This document shows, piece by piece, positions 33,601 to 48,600 of a stretch of 64,000 bases of DNA. Made by a program: the position numbers and the translations under genes. Origin of the DNA: Cyclina sinensis. Lineage: Eukaryota; Mollusca; Bivalvia; Venerida; Veneridae. The notes under the pieces were generated by a model. It searched no databases, was not told the DNA's origin, and worked only from the letters and a program-made list of their open reading frames with translations. Within the stretch, counting starts at the first letter, position 1. Every line of letters begins with the position of its first letter. The stretch is taken from positions 7,114,603 through 7,178,602 of the forward strand of contig JAAONU010000013.1 of NCBI GenBank assembly GCA_012932295.1. The letters are read 5' to 3'.

Positions 33601-36600
33601 AAGATTTTATTCAACTCAATTAAGAAAAATAACACACATTAACTATTAAAGTATAGTTAGATCGCATAGTTATGGTACTAGTGCATAGATCTTCATTATG
33701 AAATCAATCTAACAATAAAGTCTGTATCTTCATTATGAAATCAATCTAACAATAAAGTCTGTAACTCCAAGGGTCCCGAAAAATTCAGTATGAACAATAA
33801 CAAAAGGAAATAACTAAAAATAAGCAGTCATCAGAAGTTATGATCTTTGTGCATCGCATTCCTTTTTTGTAAGTCTGTTCATACATGAAGTTTCAAACTG
33901 AAGTTTCTGTATGGGTCTTAAAGAAATTGCCAGGACAAAAATTAACAAGAGGGCCATGATGGCCCTGGATCGCGCACCTGAGTACTTTGGCTGAGGGTCT
34001 GCTGTTAAGCAAACATCAGGTGCAATAGTACATTTTCTTATTGAAGGTTTTCAAAAATCTCATATTTTATATAAATAAAACCCATGCGGCAGAGGCAATT
34101 TCGAGATAGCAGCTTCTGAGGAGATGTCATTTGAAGCCAAATATTGACGAAAATCTATTTTTAGCTTATTGTGTTCAATGGAGCAGAACAATTTTAGTAA
34201 TTTTAATAAAGGGCTATGTAAAGAACATTTCTGTGAAATTTGATGGAAAATATCCTTACCGTTAGGAGATGTTGTTTGATTTTCTTTTCTATTTTTAGCT
34301 TTTGCAGCCCTTATGTGCAATGGAGCGGAACGATTTGAGCACTTTTAGGAAAAGGCAACATACGAACATTTCTATAAAGTTTGGTTAAAAGTAAATCTTG
34401 TTGTTTAGGAGGAGATCAATGTCATTAAAGTAAAATGTTGACGACGAATAACTGACGATTGACGCCGGACACAGGGTGATCACAATAGCTCGAACCTGCT
34501 CAGATAAGCTAAAAAGTAACAAAATTTAATGTGAATAACATATGAGAGTTAAAGTCCTTGTGAACTCTCCCTTTAAGAGATCTTTTCAAGTGTCATTGGT
34601 GGAAATTAAACAATACTCAATGATAAAAATACGAAATGGAGAGTTACAGGGCTTGGAGATAAAACAGGAAAAACAAGAATATCGGTGACAGCAATGGATG
34701 CTCCCCGATGTCGCTATGATACGGCTAGAACACATTGCTATTGAAGGAACAGTGAATAGGAACAAATGAGGTAGCTCGACGAATATAAGAATGTTTATAC
34801 ATGTATAGCTTTTGGGATGCCTGGCAGCTAAATATAGTGTGATTGATCATGACCTTCAACCTCTAAGTGTGACCTTGAACTCTGAACTACCAACCTGGTT
34901 CATGCCCGAGACACACCATCTCATTGAGGCAAACTTTTGTGGCAAGTAATTTTGAAATCCCATCAACAAAAGCCAAGTTACAGCCCTGACTAGCAGAATT
35001 ACAGCTTAGTTTGATCTTTGACCTCTTAGTGGGACCTTGACTTTGGAGCTACCGACATGGTTCATGCACGCAACACACCGTCTCATTTAGAGAAAAATTT
35101 AGGCCAAGCAGTTTTGAAATCCCCCCAACCAAGGCCAAGTTACATGCCGTACAAGCAAAATTGTAGCCGAAGTGTGACATTGAACTTTGAGCTACCGACC
35201 TTACTCATGAGCGCGACACGCCGTCTCATTGATAACTCCAGTTGATATAAATCGTCAAATGAAAGTACTTCCAGTTAAGAAGTCTTCATTTTTTCTATAG
35301 TTGATCTTCGGATAGAATCGAATATGAGACCTCAGTATATAATCATGTTCTTACCGATCATGCTGAAGATTGTCAGCCATCTTCTTCCACTTCTTTCGAC
35401 CAACCAGATACCAATAAATGTGCAGAGGGTGTTGACCGTATTTGGTACACATACCAGCCAGATGGCCAGCTCTACGGGAAAACCGGCAAGTTTCAAAATG
35501 GACGCACTGTAGTAACTGCAATCAAAAGCTTTCAACGTGAATTACAGATTATTTGTGAAAGTCCCTGAAAGTGGCAATGCTAGACAATTGTTCAATCCTT
35601 TCTCTGATTATGTTTGCAAATGAATGTTTCTTTTTCTTTGAAGAAATTAGGCGTGTTGGAATCTTTCAGTTTGGCTAATTCAAGGTTAGAAAGAATTTAT
35701 TGATTTGCAAATGTTGGAATAGAAAGAATTTATTGAGCTGACGACTTGTAAATGTTGGAAGTTATGTACATTCGACAGGTAAGTTGTACAGAACAGACAT
35801 TAATCTTGATTAACTTTCAATATGCAGATACCACTTTGCTAGTCTTAGCGTCATTTTCTGAACTGAAACTTTTCCAGTTAGCTCCTGGTAAACCACTGCA
35901 GTATTGATTCAGTATAGACGTCTTACAGGCACAAACATGTTCGAATATACGGAATGTAACCTGTATTTCAACTCCTTAATAAACGATTTTGTAAGACAGA
36001 CGCGTTGAACTGACGGGACTTGATCCGATACCATTACCTTCCAAAACCATGAAATAAAAGCGAAACGACGTTTTGAATTAGACTTACATGACCGTGTTGA
36101 TACCACACAGTTGCTGGAAGAGCTGCATACCACAGCCAAGAAAGAGCGCCCTTCTCACTGGTTGAGTCCTTAACATACGCAACAATACACCAGACCCTCC
36201 TGTATTACAAAAAAAACAACAACAACGAATATATAAAAATGTAAATTATAGATAAAATAGATTGTTAATAATCATGAATGAGTAATTAAAAACATACATA
36301 AGTATATGACCATTTCGCGAACGCACCTATAAGGTCCCTGGTTATTAGAGCCAACGGAACCATTATAAATGATCATACACCCGACATTTTCTTTAGAGTA
36401 AAGTTAACTTGACTGCTACTGTCCGGATGAACTTAAAATAAAATATGAAATGCCACAATATGTTTTTAACTTTATTTCAGACTGTTAGTCGAGGTCAAAC
36501 AGTATAAGGGTCAGAAAATCGGAATACCATGTACCATATTCTTTAAAATATGCAAGTTTTAAGTTACCTTGCTAGTAAGCAGTATTTTGAACGAATTGGA

Positions 36601-39600
36601 CATTTTGTGTAACACATTCGTTACTAGATGAAAAAAAATCTAGGTCAAGGAACAAGAGCTATTACATCTTTTTAAGTCATTCTTGTCAACGAACTTTAAT
36701 AATCGACAAGTTAAGTTTGTGCTATATTTGAAGACATCGTCCCGGGACAGGAAATGAGACGCTGAACCGCTTCCTGCGGCGGATGGATTTTTTTCTTTTT
36801 AATTTCTCAAGGAATTTTGTAAAAGCGCAAAGAATTAACTGGTGAAAATTTGTTTGATGTCAACTCAGTATGCTCCTCATGGGCTCGGCTTTGTTGAAAC
36901 AGCTGATATTTTAAGACGATAATTATCAAGATGTAACCAATCAATACGGACAACGTCTTGCTCTCAGACAAGAAAGTGAATTATGAAATCAAGTCCGAAT
37001 TCGCTTCCTGAGTATTATTTGAAGAACAGGTTTAGCAAAAAAAAAAATTAATTTGTCTTTAACGCCGTCCTTGATTTTTTTAAGATCAATTTCAGTGTAC
37101 GGAAGACTTGAAAATATTTGTTCATACTTCTTAGAACTTGGGGTTTTCAACCTTATCTAGTTAACCACCGGAGATATTAACTTCGACTACGTAAAAAAGA
37201 ATAATCTACCATGTTGTCATTTAGTGGTTTCATACTCACTTGGCCATCTATGCAGCATTTCAAATACGAGCTCACGAGTTTAAACAATGTATTTTGTTGT
37301 CATATCGGTAAGTCAAAAGCCAGCTCCTTGAAGACCTTTCAAATTGGCAGTTAAACTATTTTATTACTAGTTAATGCCCAAATTTGGGTCGGAGGTCATA
37401 ACATTATTGAAAAAAGGTCAAGGATAAGTTTCTTTTTTACGATAAAGCGCATTTGTTCAGTCAATGGTTTCAATGTATCCTTCGATGTTCCTTCGTGCCA
37501 CTTCTGAGGCTGGACTTTCAGTTATTGTTAAAAGTCAGTTTCAAAACAGTTTCCTGGTACATGTACTTTCTTTCATTTTGAGAAAATATATAAAATTCTA
37601 TTTCCTTCCAGAAATAACACCGGTAATTAGCTCAAGAGAGATAGCTTGGGAACAAGGTCAGTAATCCATTGCAACACCAGATTGTTGCTATGAACACAAC
37701 GTTTCATTCGATCAAATGATCTTCAAATAAATATTTTGATTAATATTCTGTTTCTGTATGTCTTCTGTTTTCCAATATCATACTTATAAACCCCATTTGT
37801 TAAAATTGCATCATGATTTTCCTCGTTTTATCTGTCATGATTCTAGGTCCCATTTATAGGAACATTCTAGATTGATTTCCTTTCGGTTTTTTTCACATTT
37901 TTTGCATAGAAAATCTTTTCTAGATGCAAGGTCGATGAGGAAGGACACACTACTTGTGAAACACTACTTTTTTCTTCAGTTAACCTGCCTCTTCAAAAAT
38001 TATCAAATAGTCGAATATTCAAAATCTCAATTTATGCCACTTTTTTCCTGTTTTAAGATTCCATGTTATTCTTAATATTTTTATCCTCGATGACCTCAAA
38101 GAATTTGAGATGAAATGTTAATTGAATAAACAGATTTTCCTGGGACTTCAGATAATGATTCCCTTGAGTACATTATGTAGCCGGGTACACTTATTGGTGA
38201 TAAATAGATAGGTAACATTGTGTGGCCTGGTAGCTCAGTTGGTAGAGTGTCCGCCTGGTGAGCGAAAGGCCATGGGTTCAAGTCCGGTCGAGCTACGAGT
38301 TTACACCACCTGTTACAATGGAAACCATTAATGTTCAGCAGTCAATGCCGTTCCAGGACACCGTGTCCTGAAACTCCAGGATCTGTCAAAGCAAATTTTG
38401 ACTCCCTAGGTCCAGTCAACGAGTCTATATATTTTTATAGATCAATGATAAGTTTCAGATTAGTGAAGAAATGGTTGTTTTGAGGCAGTTTCTAACATGA
38501 TTAACTCTAGCAGCATTGATTAGTCTTTTAAACATAAGGTGATCATAAAGTGGCTTGGCTGCCTAACGACCTAAAATGGTCAGTCTAAAATATATATTTT
38601 TGTACCGGAGTAAAATAACATAACCTCAGACTATTTTTATTTCGTGTGAAATGTTTAAACTGATTAAAAAAAAAAAACATGCATTTTCATGCTATACACC
38701 AGGCCAAAAGCGGCAAAAATTTAGCATTTTTTAGTTATTCAGTCATTAAAAATGTAGACATTTATTTTGTCTGGTAAATTGCTAAACAATCATGACAGAC
38801 ACATTATTCAGTTATTAAGGCTTAAAAGCCTATGACGACATTACAAATTCATAATAAAGACGTTCGACGAACAGTGGTACATATCATGACAAACGTAACT
38901 ACATACAATATAGTAAACACACGATCTGACGCACAGTGTCATTTAAGTTAAAACACTTGTATAACAGTCATTACAATACGAACAAAAGCAAACCAACGGA
39001 GAAGGTCAGAAGACAAAGGTACGGTTTACAAAGTAAATATTCTGAGAACGGTGAAAGATAATATAAATACAAATTATTATGAGACGTTTGTCTGTATAGA
39101 TATATATTACTAGAATATAGCTTATGTTTTATAACAATGCCAACTTAAACAAGGGTATTTCTCTGTTTAAAAGCGTTGAAAATATGTACCTAAATTTCTT
39201 ACCAATTGTTCATTATTCATTTTCAGAAGTTCCACAAGTTTATACATGTTTGGTTTTATCCAACAAACTCTCAGCATATAATGTTTTCTAAATCAATTGT
39301 ATATTTGACTTTCGAGTACAAAATATATGTATCCCTCTTATATGATTAGCTTCGCATTAGGACACTACAGATTTGTTACTTAATACTTAACGGGTATTTA
39401 CATCTTCCAAATTGAGAACATTTTCTGTAGTTAAAGAACAGACTATTTATTATGTTAGCTACTGTGTGTCCTTTATCCAGTATAATAAATGTATTGTAGA
39501 AAACTACTTTGTGTGCGTTGGTACATATTATTCTCTAGTAAACAGGACTTTGGCCATGAGTCTGGTGTACTTTATAAGGACTTAAAACAAATATCTAGCC

Positions 39601-42600
39601 AATGTAACTTATAGCTGAACTACTTCAAAGTACACAGATTTTAGATAGTTTTGAATCAGAATATCACAGTAACAGAGGAAATCGCCATTTATTGATTTTT
39701 CAGTACTGAGTACGTGTACAGCGAAGGTGGTCTAAGTTTTTGACCACCAGGAAACGAACGTTTTTCAATGATTCACTGAGGATTTTCTTCAATATATTTT
39801 AATAGATAACTGATAGCTCTATCAATCAAGGTATGTTTAATTAAGTTTTTCTCTTTCGTGAATTGTTAAAGAACCGTCAACTAAGCGTGGCGAAAAAAAT
39901 CTTGTCGCAACAGTCCTCCATTATTTTGAACTGTCGAAGGTTTCATGTGTGTGGAGATATTGCCAACATAAAACTAGCTAAATATTTCCTAGGATTGCGT
40001 AAGAAGGATGACTTATGTAAGTTTGAAAGGGTTAGTAAACGCCACGAACAGCCACACATGGGAATCAATGGATGTCAAAGGGAGGTAACAACCATTTATG
40101 TTTACGTTACCTTCTCTCTCAGCCTGTTTGTTCATCTCAATGGCCATTTCAATCTCTTTCAGCTCATTATCAACTCTTTTAACTTTCCTGATTTGCTGTA
40201 ATGCCTTCCTGGCGTCTTCGACCCGTCCTTTCTCCATCAGCCATCTTGGACTTTCCGGCAAGCCGATGAAACCGAAAAATTGTATCACGCTCGGCACTCC
40301 TGCCAAACCCAACATGTACCTGCATATAAAACATTTGCTTATTTAAGTTTTATCATATAGTGTAAAAGCTAGAAACTCAACAAAAAAACGAAGACAAAAG
40401 ATGAGTGAATAAGCCTCAAAATGAATGAATCTATATAATGAAAGATAATAGATCTAGACTTACCAGAGCAAAATAATTAAATAATCATGAAAATACTTCG
40501 CTTTCCAGCAATTATAAACAAGCTATCCTTAGATAGATTAAATTTTAACAACAGAGTTAACTATACATCATACCCGATCATACTTAAATGATTGGGTATC
40601 TTAAATCATTAATCTCGAGCAATTCATTGGAAAGAGTATATGAGGTGCAGGTTCCTGTGGTTTTGACCTTTCCAACATAATCAGAAACTATATTCTAAGT
40701 GGTTTGACTTTTGATACATTCCCAAACCAAAACGGGCCATCTCATCATACCTAAAACACCTATAATAAGTATAAAGTCTATAGACACATGCATTCTTAAG
40801 TAACTGATCTGAAATCAGCTGGTTTATCGGCGGACCGACAGAAATTGCAAAACTGTATCACTCCGCCTTGTATAACAGATACTTACCTCCAGCCGTTCTC
40901 CTGCATGGTACTGAACAATCCGGCAACAATGCTGGACACAAGGATGCCAATAGTGATGAACAGCTGGTTGATGGTGACCAGTCTTCCTCGTATATCAGCT
41001 GGGGCAGCCTCGGCCACGTACACAGGAATAGACATTGAGGCGAATCCTGAAAACATAGTAGGACATGAAATGTAAAAGCTAGTTTAGCTAGGGCATTAAG
41101 CTCTATAGCGCTGTGATTGTTTATTATTATATATTAGATTTTAGGATGGATTGATATGTTTATTGTTAAAGTCTAGAGACTCTAAAACAATGAGGGTATC
41201 AGTGGATGAAGTTTTTCATTTTTGATGAGGAGCTTAAAATTCGAAACTAATGAAAGCTGGTTATTTCACTGGTATCAGCTGTAGAAGTTCAGTAGCATGC
41301 CGTGTGAGTGGGGTGTTGCAAAAAGGGCTAAAGCTATCTAGCACTTGCTGATTTAGTTGTGTATGGTGGCTGATTTCTGCCATATCGAGTTCTCGTATCG
41401 GTGGGTTTGGAGGGCGAGACAAGCATAAACGAACGAGATAACGACAATTACAAAGTCTGTTGTATCGGCGCGCTCATTTGTCGTGTGCTCGTACGGCGCC
41501 CAAGGACGCACCAGAACGCCTAGACGATATTTAAACGCGCCGATGCCCGAAAAGAGGGTCGCCGGAACGATACATTTTACTAGCGTATGAAAATATCGTA
41601 TCGGCGACCTTTCTGTATCGTTATTTCGTGCCGAGGCGTCTTGAAGTTCGCCGGCACGCGGACACACCAGAACGACATTTTAAGCGCGACGATACGCCAA
41701 AAAGTATTTGCACGTTAACATTTATTTAGAAATGACAAAATTACAAAATAAACAGAGCATTCTGTTTTGTAAACCGTTTTATAGTTTCTGGGTTCAACAT
41801 AGCTTCCTTCTGTCAATTTCCGGTTTCAAGGTACTCTGAATATGTTACAGCGGTCTTGAGGCATTCCATTCATAATTTTTGTTTATGTCTTGACTGGGGG
41901 CGAATTGCATGAAGTCACGAAAGCCTGGGAAATTACAAACCATATCTGGCACGTACTTTAATTGGACTGTCACATTAGTTTCTCGACACAGGGTAATTCG
42001 ACTGAGACATGTAAACTCAAAGGCTACACGTGAGTAGTATAGTGTGTATATTTTTTTCCTTCTTTTTTTAAGCAGAGGTCGGTAAAGGTAATTTTTCCTC
42101 CAATACAGTAATAACGTCACTCTGAACGTCATTATGTCAGGTTTTGCTCATCAAACCAATTCCTTTTTGAAAAAGGAATTAAATGTAAGAAGTATAAATG
42201 TTTAAACTGACATGCTCAATTTAAACATATACTGTGTTTTAGATGAGCTTTCTAAAAGTAGCAGCTTTTTTGTAAGATATTTACGGAAATTCATTGGCAC
42301 TTACATACTGTCACTAAAACTAGCAGTTTACCAAACAATAATGCAAAACGGCTATTTTTAAACAGAAATCTAAGCTCATCCCAAACCGCCCCTAATTACA
42401 TTACTAAACTTAAGATTTTGCAGTACAATGCTCTCGGAGACAGTGTCCTTAATTGTTTCCGATCTTTAGTACCCTTAAACCTTTTTTAAACTAAATATAC
42501 ATAAATTATATAGTTCTATTCGTTTTAGAGATAACCTAGTTTATGAGCAAGTTTGTAACGTACAACACGTGAATGTAGAGGAGTTTGCCTGGAGTCGTTG

Positions 42601-45600
42601 ATATCAAGAAATAATGTTAGTCTTAAAAATAGAATATGTCAAGTCATCTTATGAGTAACGAACCACAAATCATATATTTAATAGGTTTCTATTCTACAAT
42701 TCTACCGTGTCATCATTCCAAAATTGGTAAAACCAAATCACAACAAATTTGCAAAACGTATACACGTAATATGCATTTAATATTTTTACTTATTTTTTGT
42801 TCAGTTAATTACCCAGTGGGCTGACCTTTTGTTTTGTTGTATTCCCGTTAGCTTAAATGTATAGTCTGCGTTTATTGTTAGGTTTCTAAAACTGTTATTA
42901 TATTTCGAATTCGTTTTACACACTGTCTTATTGTTCACCACTATACAATACCTTTATTGCCAACTGGTCTGTTTAGCCCTAAGGTTTGTAATAAATTTGC
43001 CTTGTCTTGTAAAGCCAACTTTTCCCCAAAACACGTTCCTTCTAACAGGTATTGCTCCCTTATTTGTTTCTAAATTTGTATAATTACATGTATATAATTA
43101 GAGAGATCTTTTAAGTTGGTGTGTGTACAAGTATAAAAAACCCGGATTTTTTGTGTATTATTTAAGACAGTAAGCAAGTATTTGTATTTGAAGTAGGACA
43201 AAAAGCAGATGTTGATGCGTGCGTACGTGTGTTATTTAGGGCAGGAAGCAAGTATTTATATTTGAAGTCGGACAGAAAGCAGGTGTTGATGCGTGCGTTA
43301 ATGCGTGCGTGTGTTATTTAGGACAGGAAGCAAGTATTTGTATGTGAAGTAGGACAGAAAGCAAGTATTGGTATGTGTACATGTTCAGAAAGCCGGTGCT
43401 GGTGTGTTATTTAGGACAGGAAGAAAGTATCTGTGTGTGGAGTAGGACAGAATGCAGGTTTCTGTGTTATGTAGGAAAAGAATTGAGTATTTGTATGTGA
43501 AGTTGGACAGAAAACAGTTGTTTGTGTGTGTACAAGGACAGAAAGCAGGTGTTTGTGTATCATTTAGGACATGCAGCAAGTATTTGTGTCTGATGTAGGA
43601 ACCAGGGGTTTTTTTTGTGTTATGTAGGACAAGCAAGTATTTGTTTGTTAAGTAGGACAGAAAGCAGGTATTTGTGTTATGTAGGACAAGAAGTGAATAT
43701 TTGTATATGAAGTAGGACAGAAAACAGTTGTTGGTATGTGTACAAGGACAGAAAGCAGGTGTTTGTGTATTATTTAGGACATGTAGCAAGTATTTGAGTT
43801 TGAAGTAGGAAAAAGGTTTTTGTGTGTGTTATGTAGGTCAGGAAGCAAGTATTTGTTTGTGAGGTAGGACAGAAAGCAGGTGTTTGTTTTATGTAGGACA
43901 AGGAGTGAGTATTTGTATGTGAAATAGGACAGAAAGCATGTGTTTATGTTATGTAGGACAGGAAGCGAGTATTTGTGTATGATCAAGGACAGAATGCAGG
44001 TGTTTGTGTGTTATGTAGGAAAGGAAGCAAGTATGTGAATAAAGTAGGACAAAAACAGTGTTTGTATGCACACCAGGGCAGTCAGCAAGTGACATAGTGT
44101 TGAGGAGGACATAAAACAATTGTCTATGTTTTAAGAAGAAATAAAAAGCTTGTGTCTCTATGTTAAGCAGACCAAAAAAGCAGATATGTCTGTATTAAGT
44201 AGGAAAGAAAACAGTTGTCTGTGTGTCAAGTAGAACAGTAGCAGAAAATAGTGAACAAATAATAGGTTGTTTCTTTATTTCTCATTTTTTCTATCTTTTG
44301 CAGTGCATTTATGCCTAGCCTGGTCACCTCTTTGGTTCGGTCCTACTTCTCTTGTCTCTAATTAAAGCACTCAAAGCACTTTCCCACATATTAGCTAAAA
44401 GATGACACAGTTTATTGACATTATTGTACAAACAGATAGCGATAAAAACTGGATTTAGGTTGTCTACGCCCGGTATCAAAATATGTTCACACATCTGAAG
44501 GGTACGTAACGTTAAGCCCTTGTGACGATTGATACCACACTGATAACGCTGAAACAATTGATTAGGTTTAATTTGTCTTATTTTTCGGGTTTACACAAAA
44601 AGAAAGGCGAGAAGTATTAGAAAGAAACCATGTTCTTAACATAACCCCCGTCCCTTCCCAAACTCGACCAAAAAATTCATTGCTTTATGTAATAACGAAT
44701 TGATCATAGTTATCACGACGTTGATTAGATGCGAAACTCATCAGACAGCGGTCTAAAATACGATGTCATCGTCTGCCTGCTTGTTTGGTTAGTGACTAGA
44801 TGAGTGACTATATGACTGACTACATGTACCAATACAGTTTTCCAGTAGGAGTCAGTAGATGCACACAAGTGCTCACACACGTTAACTCTGGTGCTTTTCT
44901 CTTTTCTCTTTAACTAACATACCAATATAAGCTACAATGGATTTTAGTGATATGCGACTTCGTTATTCATTCACATCTCGCTTGCTGGAAGATGAAACTT
45001 TATACAGTTAGGGCTTTTATAAACTGTCCGTGGCTAAAAAATACTGGATTTGTATTACCCTGGTTATTCCTCTTATTAAACAATCATAATTCTCATTTTT
45101 TTTTATTAATGTAGATACTTTCGCTGGAAAAGGGACAGGGTAAGAAATGTTAAAGTTTTTTTCAAGGTTGTTAATTCACTGATTAAGGCATTCTGCATAA
45201 GAATATTTTCGTTACGTCTGATTTTAACATCCTGTGACTAGAACTCAAAAGAACAATAGTCAACCTTTTCTTGACTTACTATAAATCAATGTTATATCGA
45301 GATTGTTTAATCACCAAAGCTGAGGATCAGAATATATGCTTTAATATGGTTCGTCAGAGCTGTCTTAATTTCGGGACGGGTGTTTTGATGGGTGTATGAC
45401 ATGTTGTTTGGATGATACGTCAGGTGGTATGTCATTACTGTGGGGAAAAGGGGGTAACTTATGACATTATGTGAGATTGTTCTATCATCATCATGGTACT
45501 GGTTAAATTGACCCCTTGTTTTGTTCCATTTTTATACCAAACGGTCTCTTTATCTTTCCTTTCCGTTGAAGTTCTGTTCTGTTCAATGGGGGACATTAGT

Positions 45601-48600
45601 GGGTTATCTACCCTGAATACTCTCTGATATTACATTGGTCCCTCCATTTGGATTCCTCTGCTTTTATCGCTATATTCTCTTTTGGTATGGTGAAAATTAA
45701 GCCTAATTATTTGCAACAGTGGTTGTCAGATACACATTAAGTTTAGCAACATGTATTGTTAACACCATTATCTTTGTTTTTTGATAATCCTAACTTTTTA
45801 TTTGATATATAAGTGACAATATTCACAACTAAAATTCAAGACCATCACAATAAGAAACAAGGATAAAGTCAGAGGATTCCAACTGAAAGGACCAATATGC
45901 TATTTGGTCTACCTTTGATGTTATCTGAGTAAGGGAGATAATTTGTTATCAAGAATGTCCCTCATTGTCTTAGGACAAGTTTGGTTATCTTTATCTTTGT
46001 TCAACTTAAAACCATTACCGGTCAGAATGCTCTGTTTAATTCGGTTGCCAAACTTGCTGACTGTGCTTACATTGTGACCGGTTGATTAGAATGGCACCCT
46101 GTCCGTGAATATGCTGACGTGTACGAGTAGCGTGATGGTACAGCCAATCATAATAACACTACAACCAAACATAACGACAGTAAAACCCAATATAATGATA
46201 TATCGACACATCTTAATGACAACACGACCCCTCATAATGCTATATGGACTCTTCATAATGACATTACAATCCATCATTATTTTACTACGATCAATTATAA
46301 TTCTGTTACGACCCATCGTAATGAAACCATGATCCGACACAATTCTATAAGAACACAGCAAAATGATAATGCTATGTTCCTAACATAATAAGACGACAAC
46401 TTACCATTTTAATCTTAGAACTTAGAACCCAACATAATTATATATAAATCTTACAGCTGATAAATACACCAAACAACAAGGCCATGGACCCAATCACCAA
46501 TGCCGAACATAAATCCGCTCTGGCGAATAGAATGCCGCACTACATTTGAAATGACGAATGAGCGCTCATTGGTCAGAGAAAGTGCTCGTTACTTCCGCAA
46601 TAGTACGGTCATGACACAAGTATAGCTAATCTGAACATCCGGGAACAAAGGACAATTGGAATCTACATTTCTACGGTACTTAATCGTCTGCTAGTTAAAC
46701 AAAATCAAGAAAGAGTGAAATTCGTTATGACGCAAATTCTGACAAGTTTTTGACTGTTGTTATTTTTTGTGATACACAGTTTATTGAGCAGAACCAGTAA
46801 GTCGTTAAAAGATGTGCAATTATAACCTGAATGGAATAGACGGAATTTAAGCTTTACCGTTGACGACAACCATAAAGCAAACTTGCTCGTTTCCGATACA
46901 GTGCGGAGAAAACATGGAAGTTCCCGGGGTTAACTTCTCGTTCTATAATATTCAGTAAGGTTTCGAGAAAGAACTGCTCTATTAAGACAAAATGATTGCA
47001 TCCCTTCATATCTTTCTGCACAGATGCAGTGGTCTGGCTTCAGCTCAAAGAACCTATTCAATCCTCACAATATTTTGTCCATAACTCGTTCAGTGAACAA
47101 TATTTAGTCTCTTACAGCTCTTTAGAACGAAAATTGAACCAGTTATTTCCGCCATCCTCCAAGTCAAGATTGGGTCAACAACTCTGCGGGTTAAGAGAAG
47201 ATATTCTCAAAATCCTTTATACAAGCAATCTGCCATGACAGCTACATATAGTGGAATTGTTCTTTTTTCAAGTCTAGCATTTTCCCCGTTGTACAACAAA
47301 ACTATAAAAAAGCTAAATTCTCAGTATTTGTTATTTAATCTCATTTCTTAGTGACTCACACTATTTTTATAACAGACTCTTATAAGACTTCCAGTTATGT
47401 TTGTTGATACAATTGACGTAATTTCTCTTCCTTTTCTAAACAAACAGTTCAAGACACATTTATTTGTTTCGTCTGAGCCAATTCTCAACAGTAAAAAATC
47501 TGGGCTGTAACTACAATAGGACGAGCTTGTTTGTTTCACAAAGATAAGAAATGTGCCACAGGCGTGGATGAACGTGATTTTTAGTCATGACAAAGTGAGT
47601 GCAAAAATGTTATTGTACTAAATTCTTGATAATCGTCTCGTGTTACAGGCGTGATAGGAGTAACTAAGAATCGTCTGATACTTTAGTTCACTGGACGCAC
47701 AGAGTTAGCGAGTGTACCTAGCAAGTTGTGATAAATGTTTGCGAGTCCGCTCATTTTTTTCTACATAACCCATATTCGGAGATAGTAATGATAATATTAT
47801 GATGTCTCAAGTGTAACAATGTTACCAAACACAGCTATCTTAATGTATATAAACTATAAAGAGTCGTAATGCAGATTAATCGATGTGATTGATTACTTTT
47901 ACATCAATAACAACTTAAAACACAATTATGGAGACAGTCTTGTATGAATTACATTACATTGTACATGCAACGCCAATTTAGCAAAGAGACAATGCTGGGT
48001 TGACAACGAGGAATCGCCAGCTTGAGAACGAGGCAACGTTACTTTGGCAACAAAGAACAGAAAGCCGGGATATCTTGCTTGCGCTTTACTTTCATTCAAT
48101 TATCACGTCAAATCAAAATGCCTGATATCACTGTCTACGTATACGGCGAGCAGTTACTAAGATGTAGGCCTATAATTTGTAAGAAAAAAAGAATACTAAT
48201 TAGATATAAGGTAACATACACATAGTCTGCGAAGGTTCGCGACACGTGAGTTATTTTCAACTTGGCGCAGGGACAATCATATATCAGAATGCCTTATTTT
48301 CCATTTCAATGACAAAAAGTGCTAACTACAACTTAAAGTAAAATCGTCAAGTACAGTGATCAAATAGTGTTGATCAGATTAAGCTGTCTGTTCTTCTTTT
48401 TCAGCTAATTAATCAGCTGTTTAATTGATTGTTACATCAGTCATTAAATTAACTATACAGTCAGCTATTTAATGTGTTATTACATCATCTAGTTAATCAG
48501 TCATCAAGTCAGCTATTAAAAGTAAGCAATGATCAAACTTGATCTTTCCAACAACAAAACCGAAAGAAAATGGCACTGTTAAAATCAATATATGAAAGAG

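Noticed and set aside
38221..38310. Functional tRNA gene (Thr-like anticodon loop)
   Set aside because: Acceptor stem does not pair and the T stem is mismatched; better read as a tRNA-derived SINE head.
41353..41667. 104-codon minus-strand ORF in the CpG-rich patch
   Set aside because: Stops are rare because of base composition; no known motif and no splice context.
43385..43986. 134- and 70-codon minus-strand frames rich in Cys, Tyr, Leu
   Set aside because: They encode the 60-bp satellite unit repeatedly; no independent coding signal.
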